Part shown: in pieces, positions 38,018 through 51,772 of the stretch
Numbering within the stretch: position 1 is the stretch's first letter
Layout: the number at the start of each line of letters is the position of its first letter
Source of the DNA: Acinetobacter sp. SAAs474
GTDB taxonomy: Bacteria; Pseudomonadota; Gammaproteobacteria; Pseudomonadales; Moraxellaceae
Direction: 5' to 3'
Assembly: GCF_032823475.1 (NCBI RefSeq)
Contig: NZ_CP127915.1
Coordinates: 186,001 to 250,000 of the forward strand
Length of the DNA stretch: 64,000 nt
Notes under the pieces: generated by a model
Told to the model about the DNA's origin: nothing
Database searches by the model: none
The model's input: the letters and a program-made list of their open reading frames with translations, nothing else
Translations under genes and position numbers: made by a program

Positions 38018-39741
38018 GAAGTGCGCTCCCCTTTTGCCAACCACATGTCTTGCATTGACTGACCAGCAATTTGCATTGGATATACATGCTCAGAGCGATC
38101 AACCATCACGTTAATAAATACACATTTATCATTTATTGCCATCGCTTCAGCCAATTTAGACTCTAGCTCATCGGCATGATCAATTTGAATACCGACATGA
38201 CCATAAGCTTCCATTAACTTGGCAAAATCTGGCAATGATTCAACATAAGAACTCGAGTGGCGGCCTTCATAATTCATATCTTGCCATTGTTTAACCATGC
38301 CTAAAGCACGATTATTCAAGCAAAGAATTTTGACATTCAAACCATATTGTTTACAGGTGGAAAGTTCCTGAATACACATCTGAATAGATGCTTCACCCGT
38401 AATACAAACCACTTGCTGGTCAGGAAATGCCAGTTTAGCTGCCATTGCATAAGGCAAACCAACACCCATGGTTCCTAAGCCGCCTGAGTTAATCCATTGA
38501 CGTGGTCGTTTATAGGTATAGTACAACGCACCAAACATTTGATGTTGACCAACATCTGAAGTAATAATGGCTTCACTATTGGTGATTTTGTCTAATGCCT
38601 CAACCACTTGCTGTGGTTTCATACCACCATCAAGTGCTGGCTGATATCTTAGACCATGAACTTTACGCCATTCATTGATTTGATCCCACCATGCAGCAAT
38701 TGCATCAGGATTTGGTTTTGAAGCATTCATTTGCTTCAGTTGTACCAGCATTTCAGTTAAAACAGGTTCTACAGCACCAACAATTGGAATATGTGCCATG
38801 ATTGTTTTTGAAATCGTTGCCGGATCAATATCAATATGAATCACTTTGGCATTTGGACAAAATTTTGCCGGATTATTGGTTACACGGTCATCAAAACGTG
38901 CACCCACACATAAAATCACATCTGCATTATGCATGGTCATATTGGCTTCATAAGTGCCATGCATACCCAACATACCAATGAATTGTGGATCATCACCAGC
39001 GAATGCGCCCAGTCCCATCAAGGTACTGGTAACAGGAAAACCTAAAATATGGGCTAATTCTGTAAGTTGTGGTGCGGCATTACCTTGAACAACACCACCA
39101 CCTGAATAAATAACAGGACGTTTGGCATGTAAGAGTTCATCAATTGCTTTACGAATTTGACCTGAGTGACCACGATGCGGTGGCTGATAAGAACGCATCT
39201 TCACTTTTTCTGGATATTCGTAAGCAAATTTTTCTGCTGGATTGGTTGCATCTTTTGGAATATCAATAACTACTGGACCAGGACGACCTGAAGATGCGAT
39301 ATAAAATGCTTTTTTAATAATAGACGGAATTTCACTTGCATGACGCACTTGGAAACTATGCTTAACGATCGGACGAGAAATACCCACCATATCTGTTTCT
39401 TGGAATGCATCTTCACCAATCAAATGCGAAGCAACCTGACCAGACAAAATCACCATTGGGATTGAGTCCATATAAGCAGTTGCAATTGGTGTGACTGTAT
39501 TTGTTGCGCCTGGGCCTGATGTGACCAGCACAACACCCGTTTTACCTGTTACGCGTGAATAAGCATCTGCCATATGTCCTGCAGCTTGCTCATGACGTAC
39601 CAGATAATGATTGATTTTATCTTGTTTAAAGAACGCATCGTAAATATGTAATACTGCGCCGCCTGGATATCCAAAAACATGTTCAACGCCTTCGTCCGCC
39701 AATGCGCGAACAAGCATTTCACCACCAGATAAAAGTTCCAA
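38014..39741 (-). CDS. ilvI: Acetolactate synthase large (catalytic) subunit
   Basis: ThDP- and FAD-dependent enzyme that makes acetolactate or acetohydroxybutyrate. The 575 residues match IlvI (574). Features are [34 protein letters not shown] with the catalytic Glu, [19 protein letters not shown], and the ThDP/Mg motif [20 protein letters not shown], which has GEA where GDG is usual. The start is TTG ([12 protein letters not shown]), matching the E. coli N-terminus and preceded by GGGTGA. It is the first gene of the ilvI-ilvH-ilvC order. Confidence 0.97.
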   Translation of the reverse strand: MELLSGGEMLVRALADEGVEHVFGYPGGAVLHIYDAFFKQDKINHYLVRHEQAAGHMADAYSRVTGKTGVVLVTSGPGATNTVTPIATAYMDSIPMVILSGQVASHLIGEDAFQETDMVGISRPIVKHSFQVRHASEIPSIIKKAFYIASSGRPGPVVIDIPKDATNPAEKFAYEYPEKVKMRSYQPPHRGHSGQIRKAIDELLHAKRPVIYSGGGVVQGNAAPQLTELAHILGFPVTSTLMGLGAFAGDDPQFIGMLGMHGTYEANMTMHNADVILCVGARFDDRVTNNPAKFCPNAKVIHIDIDPATISKTIMAHIPIVGAVEPVLTEMLVQLKQMNASKPNPDAIAAWWDQINEWRKVHGLRYQPALDGGMKPQQVVEALDKITNSEAIITSDVGQHQMFGALYYTYKRPRQWINSGGLGTMGVGLPYAMAAKLAFPDQQVVCITGEASIQMCIQELSTCKQYGLNVKILCLNNRALGMVKQWQDMNYEGRHSSSYVESLPDFAKLMEAYGHVGIQIDHADELESKLAEAMAINDKCVFINVMVDRSEHVYPMQIAGQSMQDMWLAKGERTS

Positions 39742-39784
39742 CGTGATTCACCCTAGTCTTTTTCACTGCAAAATAGGAGGATTT

Positions 39785-39823
39785 ATGCAGCTTTTAATTA
39801 ATTCATTGTATGCACTGTTATAG
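39785..39823 (+). other. Leucine-rich 12-codon mini-ORF with perfect Shine-Dalgarno
   Basis: AGGAGG (39775-39780) lies four bases before ATG, then 12 codons read MQLLINSLYALL and a stop: five Leu and one Ile. It is on the plus strand, divergent from ilvI and overlapping its upstream region. The next plus-strand gene is leuS, about 870 bases away, after a T8-tailed hairpin near 40050-40074. It looks like an attenuation leader peptide but has no obvious target; chance remains possible. Confidence 0.3.
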
Positions 39824-43317
<3,494 letters not shown>

Positions 43318-43438
43318 ACAAAACATACTTGATTGCTATGCTGCTAGCACCATGTTCAAACCAAGTCATCCTCAGCAAATTTCAATACTGTCGATGATCT
43401 ACGCCAGATCATGCAAGCAACAGCATGCAATTCAACCC

Positions 43439-43467
43439 AGCCCGTTGCCAGCCAACGGGCTTTGACT
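43439..43467 (+). terminator. leuS terminator
   Basis: Stem agcccgttg/caacgggct, 9 bp, loop ccagc, followed by TTGACTTT. The U-tract is imperfect. An additional 7-bp hairpin (atgatct/agatcat) lies about 40 bases upstream. Confidence 0.6.
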
Positions 43468-43533
43468 TTACAATGATGGTAGTATTGCAAAATACACCTA
43501 TCACTTTTGCGACGTTAATTTTGAGGACACCAC

Positions 43534-44076
43534 ATGCATTTCGTTCAACGTGTTGCAGCAGTTGTATTAACCTTAGGACTAGGTGCCAGCTTAGTCGGTT
43601 GTGGTTTTCATTTAAAAGGGAAAAACCCAAATGCAATTCCAGTTGAATATTCGAGAATGTATATTACAACACCAACGAATGCAGAGAATTTAGAAGAAAA
43701 ATTAGCCCTATACTTGGGTTCAGCAGGCGTACAATTAACAGATAATAAAAATGCATATAACCTGCATATTCTTGAATATACACCTCATTTATACCAATTA
43801 TCAGGTAAATTACGTCAGAATATTTTACGCGTAACCGTTACCTTTAGAATTGAAAATGCTGAAGGTAAGGCATTAACTGAAAACCGTACCATTACAGCAA
43901 CCCGTAATTATCAATATAATGCAGAAACGGTAAACACCGATAATCTGGAAGAAAAACATTTAAGATCTATGCTGATTGATGATGTAGCACAGCAAATATC
44001 ACGACAAATTTCATCCAATCGTTTACAAAAGATTGTCAATAGCAACACGATACCCGTCGCGAATCATACACCATAA
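43534..44076 (+). CDS. lptE: LPS-assembly lipoprotein LptE
   Basis: Outer-membrane lipoprotein that plugs LptD and helps deliver lipopolysaccharide or lipooligosaccharide to the cell surface. The 180 residues have a lipoprotein signal (GLGASLVGC, Cys23), the typical GFHLKGK following the Cys, and a mixed alpha/beta domain (YITTPTNAENLEEKLALYL, DDVAQQISRQISSNRLQ). It is followed 18 bases later by holA, and both follow leuS, the conserved leuS-lptE-holA order. Confidence 0.95.
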   Translation: MHFVQRVAAVVLTLGLGASLVGCGFHLKGKNPNAIPVEYSRMYITTPTNAENLEEKLALYLGSAGVQLTDNKNAYNLHILEYTPHLYQLSGKLRQNILRVTVTFRIENAEGKALTENRTITATRNYQYNAETVNTDNLEEKHLRSMLIDDVAQQISRQISSNRLQKIVNSNTIPVANHTP

Positions 44077-44094
44077 ATTTGATAGGCAACCTGC

Positions 44095-45081
44095 ATGAAA
44101 CTTGACTATTTACAAGCACTCAAACGTGTTGATGAAGCTCGAGGTGCTTGGGTTTTACATGGTCAAGAACCTTTATTGGAACAAAATTTACTGGATGCGT
44201 TTCGTGCCAGTTGGTTACAGCAGGATATAGAACGGCAACGTTATGAAATCAGTAGCGTTGCTGACTGGAAAAATGTATTTAATGCATTAAATAGCTTATC
44301 TCTTTTTTCTAATCAGCTGGCAATTGAAGCACATGGTAATATCAAACCTGATGCCAATGCATTAAAAGAACTAAAACACTACCTACAACATAATGAATCT
44401 AACTTGTTGTTAATCATTCTACCTAAGCAAGATAGCAACAGTTTAAAATCACAGTTTTTCCAAACGATAGATGCCAATGGTGTCAATGTTGCATTGACCG
44501 CCAACTATGCAAAAGATCGTCAACATATTTTAGCAACTGAAGCACAAAAATTAGGATTGCAATTAGATCCAGACGCGTGGCAATGGCTTGAACAACATCA
44601 TGAGCATAATCTACTGGCCGCAAAAAATAGCCTTGTACGCGTGAGTGATACCTTCCCTGATCTCAATCATATTCAAATTGAGCACCTTTATTCGTGTCTA
44701 CAAGACCAGTCCAGATATACAACCTATGATTTAAGTGATGCTTTATTACAAGGTGATTTAGTACAATCAATTAAAATTTATCAATATTTAGTTACATCAG
44801 GTGAGGCACTTTCCTTACTGCTCTGGAGTATTAGCAAAGAAATGCGTTTGATTATGCAGCTCTTTGAACAACCACAAAATGCTTTACAAATGGGTATCTG
44901 GAAAACAAAAATTGGCTTATATCAAAAAGCATTAAGACGCTTAAATCCCCAAGATTTTCTGAGTTGGCCGCATTTATTATTGCGGATTGATGCTGCAATT
45001 AAAGGACTAGGTGACGAAAATCCAGAAGATTTAATTCAGCAAGCGATTGCTTGTTTTTGCGGCAAAACACTTTTTTTGTGA
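44095..45081 (+). CDS. holA: DNA polymerase III delta subunit
   Basis: Clamp-loader subunit that opens the beta clamp. The 328 residues start KLDYLQALKRVDEARGAWVL with HGQEPLLEQNLLDAFR (degenerate P-loop position). They include SLSLFSNQLAIEAHG, the beta-binding region with the Leu-Phe wedge, and LLIILPKQDSNSLKSQFF. The C-terminal helical collar ends IKGLGDENPEDLIQQAI. It is cotranscribed with lptE. Confidence 0.95.
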   Translation: MKLDYLQALKRVDEARGAWVLHGQEPLLEQNLLDAFRASWLQQDIERQRYEISSVADWKNVFNALNSLSLFSNQLAIEAHGNIKPDANALKELKHYLQHNESNLLLIILPKQDSNSLKSQFFQTIDANGVNVALTANYAKDRQHILATEAQKLGLQLDPDAWQWLEQHHEHNLLAAKNSLVRVSDTFPDLNHIQIEHLYSCLQDQSRYTTYDLSDALLQGDLVQSIKIYQYLVTSGEALSLLLWSISKEMRLIMQLFEQPQNALQMGIWKTKIGLYQKALRRLNPQDFLSWPHLLLRIDAAIKGLGDENPEDLIQQAIACFCGKTLFL

Positions 45082-45203
45082 TAAAGCGATATTTTTCACT
45101 TATGAAAATGCCAATCATTCTTATTTAATTAAAATATTCACATTTTATCCGTAATTCACTTTTATAATCAAACACAATTTCTGCTAGCCATTTTGACTGA
45201 ACC

Positions 45204-46538
45204 ATGCCAAAAATAAAATCGTCCAAAACCATAATTGCTGTTATAGCCCTCTGCGCTATCATCATTGCCGCATGGTATTTTTTTAAACCGAAAGAAGAGC
45301 AAACACAATATATTACTACCGATGTGACATATGGTGATATTGAAAACTCTGTTCTTGCTACAGGCATTTTACAAGCCACTAAAATGGTCAGTGTCGGTGC
45401 TCAAGTGTCAGGACAAGTCAAAAAAATGTATGTCCAACTGGGTGATCAAGTCAAAGCTGGTCAATTAATTGCACAAATTGACTCCGTACGCCAAGAAAAT
45501 GATTTAAAAACTGCTGAAGCGAGTATTAAAAACCAGCAAGCTCAACTGGCAGTTAAACAAGCCACACTGGCGAAAGTGGCAGCAGAATATAACCGTCAAC
45601 AAGCAATGTTTGCCCAAGACGCAACCTCTCGTACTGATTTAGAATCAGCTTTGGCCAGTTATAAAACAGCGATAGCTGATATTGCTGCGATCAATGCACA
45701 AATTGAACAATCTCGCTTAACACTTTCTACAGCAAGAGAGAATCTGGGCTATACACGTATTATTGCACCGATGGATGGTACAGTCGTCGCAATTGTGACT
45801 GAAGAAGGCCAAACGGTAAATGCCAATCAAAGTGCACCGACGATTGTTAAATTAGCAAAACTCAATACCATGACAGTTAAAGCTGAAATTTCTGAGGCGG
45901 ATGTCATGAAGGTTGAAAAAGGACAAACCGTTTATTTTACAACACTGGGTAATAGTGAGAAAAAACACTACGCTAAATTACGTCAGATTGAACCTGCACC
46001 CGACTCTATTAATACTGAAACCACCAATACATCATCATCATCAAGTTCAGCTGTCTACTATAATGCGCTCTTTGATATTCCAAATGAAGATGGCAAATTA
46101 CGTATTGATATGACCGCACAGGTGTATATTATTCTAGATGAAGTCAAACATGCTTTAATCATTCCAGCTTCAGCTGTTCAAGCTTCAAATCGTCCACAAC
46201 GTCAACGTACAAACACTGCCAATACTAATCAAACCTCAACGTCTGAAGCCAAAACAAGCGATGAGCGTCGCTCAGGTCGTCCACAACGTTTAGTTCTCTC
46301 TGATGCAGAACAAGCACTGATTGATCAAGGTAAAGCATCAAGAGGAATGGTTCGTATTCTACAAGACGATGGCAGTATTCAATTGCAACCGGTCCTTCTC
46401 GGCCTAAATAACCGTGTCAACGTACAAGTATTACGTGGTCTAAAAGCAGGAGAGAAAGTGGTGATTGCCGATGGTTCTGATTCAAGCAATGATTCAGCAA
46501 AACGTAGTAATAACCGTGGTCCTGGCATGAGAATGTAA
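45204..46538 (+). CDS. macA: MacA-type periplasmic adaptor (HlyD family)
   Basis: Membrane-fusion protein that links the MacB ABC transporter to an outer-membrane channel. The 444 residues have an N-terminal membrane anchor (TIIAVIALCAIIIAAWYFF). The lipoyl half-motifs are GAQVSGQVKKMYVQLGDQVK and IIAPMDGTVVAIVTEEGQTV, joined by a long coiled-coil hairpin (about residues 95-180). A beta-barrel with VYYNALFDIPNEDGKLRIDM follows. A polar insertion rich in Arg, Asn and Thr (about residues 328-360) breaks the last domain. It begins the macA-macB-OMF operon. A TATAAT lies about 35 bases upstream of the start. Confidence 0.93.
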   Translation: MPKIKSSKTIIAVIALCAIIIAAWYFFKPKEEQTQYITTDVTYGDIENSVLATGILQATKMVSVGAQVSGQVKKMYVQLGDQVKAGQLIAQIDSVRQENDLKTAEASIKNQQAQLAVKQATLAKVAAEYNRQQAMFAQDATSRTDLESALASYKTAIADIAAINAQIEQSRLTLSTARENLGYTRIIAPMDGTVVAIVTEEGQTVNANQSAPTIVKLAKLNTMTVKAEISEADVMKVEKGQTVYFTTLGNSEKKHYAKLRQIEPAPDSINTETTNTSSSSSSAVYYNALFDIPNEDGKLRIDMTAQVYIILDEVKHALIIPASAVQASNRPQRQRTNTANTNQTSTSEAKTSDERRSGRPQRLVLSDAEQALIDQGKASRGMVRILQDDGSIQLQPVLLGLNNRVNVQVLRGLKAGEKVVIADGSDSSNDSAKRSNNRGPGMRM

Positions 46539-46540
46539 TC

Positions 46541-48520
46541 ATGAGTGAAAATCAACAACCACTCTTAGTGGTCAAACAGCTCACACGAGAGTTTCCTGCT
46601 GGTGAAGATACTGTTCAGATCCTAAAAGGTATTGATCTCGAAATCTATGCGGGTGAATTGGTTGCAATTGTTGGACAATCTGGTTCTGGTAAATCTACAT
46701 TAATGAATATCTTAGGCTGTTTAGATCAGCCGACAGAGGGTAGTTATACTGTTAATGGCCGAGAAACTCGTCAACTTGAAGCAGATGAATTAGCACAATT
46801 ACGCCGTGAATATTTTGGTTTTATCTTTCAGCGCTATCATTTATTGGGTGATTTAAGCGCCGCTGGAAATGTTGAAGTACCCGCCATTTATGCTGGTGAA
46901 GATGTTGCTGCACGACATGCTCGGGCTATTGAGCTTTTGGGTGACTTGGGTCTAAGTGATAAAATCAACAATAGACCAAGCCAATTGTCTGGTGGTCAGC
47001 AACAACGGGTATCTATTGCACGTGCGTTAATAAATGGTGGAGATGTGATTCTGGCTGATGAACCAACAGGTGCATTAGACAAAAATAGTGGTATTGAAGT
47101 CATGCGTATTTTACGTGAACTCAATGCTAAGGGTCATACCATTATTTTAGTCACCCATGATCATAATGTGGCCAAAAACGCAACCCGAATTATTGAAATT
47201 AGTGATGGTCATATTATTTCTGATCAACCTAATACGCCTGAAATAGACCATGAAATACTGGAAAAACATCCCTTAGTTCGCAATCAAAAGAAAAAAATCT
47301 CTGCATGGCGCTCGACATTGGATCGTTTAGGTGAAGCCTTTCGTATGGCCTTACTGGCGATGAATGCACATCGTATGCGTACCTTTTTAACCATGTTAGG
47401 TATTATTATTGGGATTGCCTCGGTGGTTTCAGTGGTTGCTTTAGGCAATGGTTCACAAAAACAAATTCTGGAAAATATTAGCAGTCTAGGAACCAATACT
47501 ATTACGGTGTATCAGGGCCGAGGATTTGGTGATAACTCGCGTGCATCTCAAGTTAAAACCTTAATTCCTGCCGATGCTGAAGCGCTAGCAGAACAACCTT
47601 ATGTGGATGGCGTTTCCCCAGCGGTCAATACCAGTCTGACCATCCGTTATAAAGATACAGAAGCATCTGCCTCAATTAATGGTGTCAGCGCAGACTTTTT
47701 CTATGTAAAAGGCCTCAATTTTAATGCGGGTCAACCTTTTGATCGAAAAAGTGTGACTGAGCAAACTCAGGATGTGGTCATTGATAACAATACCAAAAAA
47801 ACTTTTTTTGCTGATGGTACAGATCCCGTTGGTCAAGTCATTCTGTTAGGCAGTGTACCTTCACGTATTATTGGTGTACTCGAACCTGAAAAAGGGATGA
47901 TGGCGAATTCTGATAGCTTAAATGTCTATTTACCTTATTCTACAGTTATGAGCCGAATGTTAGGACAAGCCAATGTCCGTAGCATTATTGTTAGAATCAA
48001 AGATGTTTACTCCAGTCAAGCTGCTGAAAATGCCATTTTAAATTTGCTTGAGCAGCGTCACAATGCACAAGACGTCTTTACCCAAAATGCCGATAGTATT
48101 CGTGAAACCATTCAACAAACGACAGCAACAATGACCTTGCTGATTTCTGCGATCGCCGTGATTTCACTCGTGGTGGGCGGAATTGGTGTCATGAATATTA
48201 TGCTGGTTTCAGTTACAGAACGAACGCAAGAAATCGGGGTCCGAATGGCAGTAGGCGCACGGCAAAGTGATATCCTACAACAATTTTTGATTGAAGCTGT
48301 TTTGGTCTGTATTCTCGGTGGTATTTTAGGTGTTTTACTGTCCTTAGGAATTGGACAAATTATTGATCACTTCGCCAAAGGTCTATTTCAAATGGCCTAT
48401 TCTACGACCTCAATTGTTGCTGCTTTTGTCTGTTCAAGTTTAATTGGGATTGTATTTGGTTTTATTCCAGCACGTAATGCAGCACGTCTTAACCCTGTCG
48501 ATGCCCTGTCTCGAGAATAA
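46541..48520 (+). CDS. macB: MacB-type ABC exporter (ATPase plus permease)
   Basis: Half-transporter of 659 residues with an N-terminal ATPase (Walker [10 protein letters not shown], signature LSGGQQQRVSIA, Walker B VILADEPTGALD). A transmembrane helix near residue 285 (TFLTMLGIIIGIASVVSVV) is followed by a large periplasmic MacB_PCD domain. Three C-terminal helices include GGIGVMNIMLVSVTERTQEI. It acts as a mechanotransmitter that moves substrates from the periplasm through the outer-membrane factor. Substrates of relatives include macrolides, enterotoxin and siderophores; none can be assigned here. It starts two bases after macA. Confidence 0.96.
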   Translation: MSENQQPLLVVKQLTREFPAGEDTVQILKGIDLEIYAGELVAIVGQSGSGKSTLMNILGCLDQPTEGSYTVNGRETRQLEADELAQLRREYFGFIFQRYHLLGDLSAAGNVEVPAIYAGEDVAARHARAIELLGDLGLSDKINNRPSQLSGGQQQRVSIARALINGGDVILADEPTGALDKNSGIEVMRILRELNAKGHTIILVTHDHNVAKNATRIIEISDGHIISDQPNTPEIDHEILEKHPLVRNQKKKISAWRSTLDRLGEAFRMALLAMNAHRMRTFLTMLGIIIGIASVVSVVALGNGSQKQILENISSLGTNTITVYQGRGFGDNSRASQVKTLIPADAEALAEQPYVDGVSPAVNTSLTIRYKDTEASASINGVSADFFYVKGLNFNAGQPFDRKSVTEQTQDVVIDNNTKKTFFADGTDPVGQVILLGSVPSRIIGVLEPEKGMMANSDSLNVYLPYSTVMSRMLGQANVRSIIVRIKDVYSSQAAENAILNLLEQRHNAQDVFTQNADSIRETIQQTTATMTLLISAIAVISLVVGGIGVMNIMLVSVTERTQEIGVRMAVGARQSDILQQFLIEAVLVCILGGILGVLLSLGIGQIIDHFAKGLFQMAYSTTSIVAAFVCSSLIGIVFGFIPARNAARLNPVDALSRE

Positions 48521-48530
48521 GGAAAATCAT

Positions 48531-49934
48531 ATGCAATTTATCTCTACACGCTTTGCAGTTACGCTGATTTTCGCAACGACATTGGCAGGTTGTGCTGCAG
48601 TGGTTAAAACACCTTATCAAGCGCCAACTATTGATATTCCTGCGCATTTTGAATATGCCCAGAAATCAAATGATCCTTTAACGCCAAACCGTTATGCTGA
48701 TCAATGGTGGACCTTATTTAATGATCCTCAACTTAATCAGTTGGTAAACCAAGTGATTGCAGCCAATCCTGATTTAGCGACTGCTGGAATCAATATTAAA
48801 CAGGCTTTTTTACAAGCAGGTTTAGCTCAAGATCAACAAGGATTACGGATTAGTGCCAGTGCATCAGGTGGTCATAATTTTGATTTACATTCAGGTGATG
48901 GTAGTGATAAAGGAATATCATTGAATAGTGGCGTAAGCTATGAAGTCGATTTGTTTGGCAAACTAGCGCGACAAACTGAAGCTGCTAAATGGGAGGCGTT
49001 AGCTACTGAACAAGATTTACAAGCGACGGCGCAAAGTCTGATTGCCACGACAGCCAAACTATATTGGCAATTGGGTTATTTAAATGAACTTGATCGAGTT
49101 GCTGTCGAAAACCTTGCCAGCACAAATAAAACCTATCAATTGGTTCAGACTCAATATAAAACTGGCGCTGTTTCTGGTCTAGATCTGGCTCAAGCGGCTC
49201 AAGCGGTACAAAGCCAAAAATCGACCTTGAGCCAAATTGAACAGCAAAAAGTTGAAACCCGTACTGCTTTAGCTGTATTGCTCAATCAAACGATACAACA
49301 ACTGAATATTACGGAGCCACAACACTTACCGAATGTTGCACTACCAGAGATTGTTGCAGGATTACCTGCCAGTCTATTGTCTCGTCGTCCAGATTTACAG
49401 GCCAGCGAGTTACGGTTACGTAAAACACTGGCCAATAAAGATGCTACTACAGCAAGTTATTATCCATCCATCAGCTTAACAGGTAGTTTAGGTGCTTCGA
49501 GTGTTTCATTAACCGAACTCCTGAAAAATCCTGTACTTAGTTTAGGTGCAAATTTAAGTCTACCCTTCCTGCAATATAATGATATGAAAAAAAATATTGC
49601 AATTAGTGACTTAAATTATGAAAAAGCCATTATTGGCTATCGTCAAAGCTTATATCAAGCCTTTGCCGATGTTGAAAATGCATTATCTAATCGTCGTGCA
49701 CTCAATACACAAGTCGCACTACAACAACGTAATGTTGAACTGGCTCAACGTACAGAGTACTTAACTCAGGCACGCTATACACATGGTGCAATTGCCTTAA
49801 AAAATCTACTGGATGCACAGGAAACAACACGTAATGCACGGATGTCATTGGTACAAACCAAACAGAATCAATACAACGCGTATGTCACCTTAATGCAAGC
49901 CTTAGGTGGTAGTCCTATTCAACCTCATTCTTAA
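48531..49934 (+). CDS. Outer-membrane factor lipoprotein (NodT/OprM family)
   Basis: Trimeric outer-membrane channel of tripartite exporters. The 467 residues start at ATG with AAGGAA upstream, 10 bases after macB. The lipoprotein signal ends LAGC (Cys21). Two OEP repeats are visible: the first with YADQWWTLFNDPQLNQLVNQ, ANPDLATAGINIKQA and VSYEVDLFGKLARQTEAA; the second with LPASLLSRRPDLQASELRLR. It completes a MacA-MacB-OMF set, like PvdR-PvdT-OpmQ in Pseudomonas. A longer frame beginning inside macB exists but lacks a signal peptide position. Confidence 0.94.
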   Translation: MQFISTRFAVTLIFATTLAGCAAVVKTPYQAPTIDIPAHFEYAQKSNDPLTPNRYADQWWTLFNDPQLNQLVNQVIAANPDLATAGINIKQAFLQAGLAQDQQGLRISASASGGHNFDLHSGDGSDKGISLNSGVSYEVDLFGKLARQTEAAKWEALATEQDLQATAQSLIATTAKLYWQLGYLNELDRVAVENLASTNKTYQLVQTQYKTGAVSGLDLAQAAQAVQSQKSTLSQIEQQKVETRTALAVLLNQTIQQLNITEPQHLPNVALPEIVAGLPASLLSRRPDLQASELRLRKTLANKDATTASYYPSISLTGSLGASSVSLTELLKNPVLSLGANLSLPFLQYNDMKKNIAISDLNYEKAIIGYRQSLYQAFADVENALSNRRALNTQVALQQRNVELAQRTEYLTQARYTHGAIALKNLLDAQETTRNARMSLVQTKQNQYNAYVTLMQALGGSPIQPHS

Positions 49935-49990
49935 AATTTAACCATCACTCATATCTGATGATATGACTCCCCCAATTTAAGGGATCAATT

Positions 49991-50023
49991 AAAAATACCA
50001 GTCATATTGACTGGTATTTTTTT
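49991..50023. terminator. Bidirectional terminator
   Basis: Perfect stem aaaaataccagtca/tgactggtattttt, 14 bp, loop tat, plus extra T. It lies between the convergent OMF and fabI genes. Confidence 0.9.
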
Positions 50024-50082
50024 AATCATAGTGGTTTGACATACGACCAATATGTATTCAAACACAATAGATATGCAAGTGA

Positions 50083-50886
50083 TTATTCTGTATCTAAAAT
50101 TGAGGTACTCATCCCAACAGTACTATAACCTGCATCGACATAAAGAATTTCGCCAGTAATACCATTTGCCCAAGGTGAGCATAAGAATAAAGCCGCATTA
50201 CCGACATCTTCAATCGTAACATTACGTTGTAATGGTGCAATTTTTTCATTGACATCAAGCATCTTACGGAAAGATTTAATTCCAGATGCAGCCAAAGTAC
50301 GAATTGGACCAGCAGAAATGGCATTAACACGAATACCTTCAGCACCCAAACTAGATGCCAAGTAACGTACGCCTGCTTCCAAAGATGCCTTTGCCATTCC
50401 CATCACATTATAATTCGGCATGACACGCTCCGAACCTTGATAAGTCAAGGTTAATAAGCATCCTTGACGTGCAACCAATAATGGTTTCGCAGCACGCGCC
50501 ATGGCAATAAAACTATATGCACTAATATCATGTGCAATTTTAAAGCCTTCCCGATCTGTTACCTCGGTAAAATCACCATCTAAAGTATGTGCAGGTGCAA
50601 ATCCAATCGAATGCACTACACCATCTAAACCATCCCAATGTTGTGCTAATTCAGCAAATGCGTGATCGATTTCAGCATCAACAGCGACATCACATGGAAA
50701 GACCAGTGTTGAACCAAATTGCGCTGCAAACTCATCTACACGTTTTTTTAATTTTTCATTTGGATAAGTAAAAGCTAATTCAGCACCTTCACGGTGTAAA
50801 GCTTGTGCAATACCAAATGCAATTGAAAGTTTACTTGCAATACCCGCAATCAGAAAACGTTTACCAGCCAATAATCCTTGCGCCAT
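50083..50886 (-). CDS. fabI: Enoyl-ACP reductase (NADH)
   Basis: Last reductive step of each fatty-acid elongation cycle; the triclosan target. The 267 residues start [20 protein letters not shown], the short-chain dehydrogenase nucleotide fold. The FabI-type Tyr-x6-Lys catalytic pair is in [15 protein letters not shown], and [18 protein letters not shown] follows. I chose the ATG giving MAQGLL over an upstream one that adds seven residues. It is monocistronic. Confidence 0.97.
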   Translation of the reverse strand: MAQGLLAGKRFLIAGIASKLSIAFGIAQALHREGAELAFTYPNEKLKKRVDEFAAQFGSTLVFPCDVAVDAEIDHAFAELAQHWDGLDGVVHSIGFAPAHTLDGDFTEVTDREGFKIAHDISAYSFIAMARAAKPLLVARQGCLLTLTYQGSERVMPNYNVMGMAKASLEAGVRYLASSLGAEGIRVNAISAGPIRTLAASGIKSFRKMLDVNEKIAPLQRNVTIEDVGNAALFLCSPWANGITGEILYVDAGYSTVGMSTSILDTE

Positions 50887-50987
50887 GGAATTCTCACTTA
50901 AAATCATTTGTCCACATAATGCCTAAATTTATAAGATTACGAAATTGCATAATGCATCTTTTTTAACATTTAACCATAAATAACCAT

Positions 50988-51021
50988 AAAAAAATCGCCC
51001 AAATAAATGGACGATTTTTTT
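50988..51021 (-). terminator. Terminator of the Bax-inhibitor-like gene
   Basis: On the minus strand AAAAUCGUCC pairs with GGGCGAUUUU (10 bp with a U-G pair), loop AUUUAUUU, followed by T-run. The pair is mismatched on the plus strand, which supports minus-strand use. Confidence 0.8.
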
Positions 51022-51040
51022 ATACAATTACATTCATCAT

Positions 51041-51772
51041 TTAATCATCTTGCAACATGCCTAGCAAACGTAAAAATGAATAATACATCCATACTAACGT
51101 CGCTAAGAGTGCAATAGCACATAACCATTCCATGGCTTTTGGTGCTTGCTGTGCCACACCATTTTCAATTAAATCAAAATCTAAAATTAAATTTAAGGAT
51201 GCAATCACCGCAACAAAAGCAGCAAAACCAATCCCTAATGCACTGGTTTCAAATAAAAATGGAATGCTAGAACCAAATGCCATACTCATGACAAACTGCA
51301 CTACAAAAACTAGCGCAATTGCAAGGGTTGCAGACATGACCACCGATTTAAACTTTTCAGTTGCACGAATAATTTTAAAGCGATATAAACCAAACATCAC
51401 TAAAGTTGTAACAAAAGTCGCCAAGAGGGCCTGTAATGGTACACCCGGATATTTTATCTGAAAAATAACAGATATGCCGCCTAAAAATGCACCTTCAAAT
51501 AGGGCATAAGGTATTGCTAAACTTCTTGCAAATTTCGGTTTAAAGGTGGCAATAAGGGCAATCACAAAACCACCAATTGCGCCCACTAACGCACCCGCAT
51601 AAGCCAAGGAAGCTTGGCCAGTTAAAAAGGTATAAAAGAATAAAGCGAGACCCACGACTGCAGCAATAACAGTTAATAGTACCGATTTACGAATCGTACC
51701 TTGTAGGGTCATTGGCTGTGAATAATCGCTAGAGACTTCTACACGTGTCAAAATAGGGTTATTACTTTGCAT
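51041..51772 (-). CDS. Bax inhibitor-1/YccA-family membrane protein
   Basis: A 243-residue protein with a polar N-terminus (about 35 residues) and seven hydrophobic segments. The family signs are PYALFEGAFLGGISVIFQ (about residues 96-113) and the last loop DFDLIENGVAQQAPKAMEWL followed by LLATLVWMYYSFLRLL. Members of the BI-1 superfamily act as pH-sensitive calcium leak channels or protease modulators. The role in this organism is unknown. It is alone between two terminator regions. Confidence 0.9.
   Translation of the reverse strand: MQSNNPILTRVEVSSDYSQPMTLQGTIRKSVLLTVIAAVVGLALFFYTFLTGQASLAYAGALVGAIGGFVIALIATFKPKFARSLAIPYALFEGAFLGGISVIFQIKYPGVPLQALLATFVTTLVMFGLYRFKIIRATEKFKSVVMSATLAIALVFVVQFVMSMAFGSSIPFLFETSALGIGFAAFVAVIASLNLILDFDLIENGVAQQAPKAMEWLCAIALLATLVWMYYSFLRLLGMLQDD

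Noticed and set aside
43409..43646. Frames on both strands between leuS and lptE
   Set aside because: They run through the leuS terminator and the lptE start and have no independent support.
46010..46050. atcatcatcatc-type microsatellite within macA
   Set aside because: Short Ser-rich codon repeat within an intact frame; too short to suggest phase variation.
48444..48530. Extended N-terminus for the outer-membrane factor
   Set aside because: It overlaps macB and would place the lipoprotein signal internally; the ATG with AAGGAA gives a clean lipobox.
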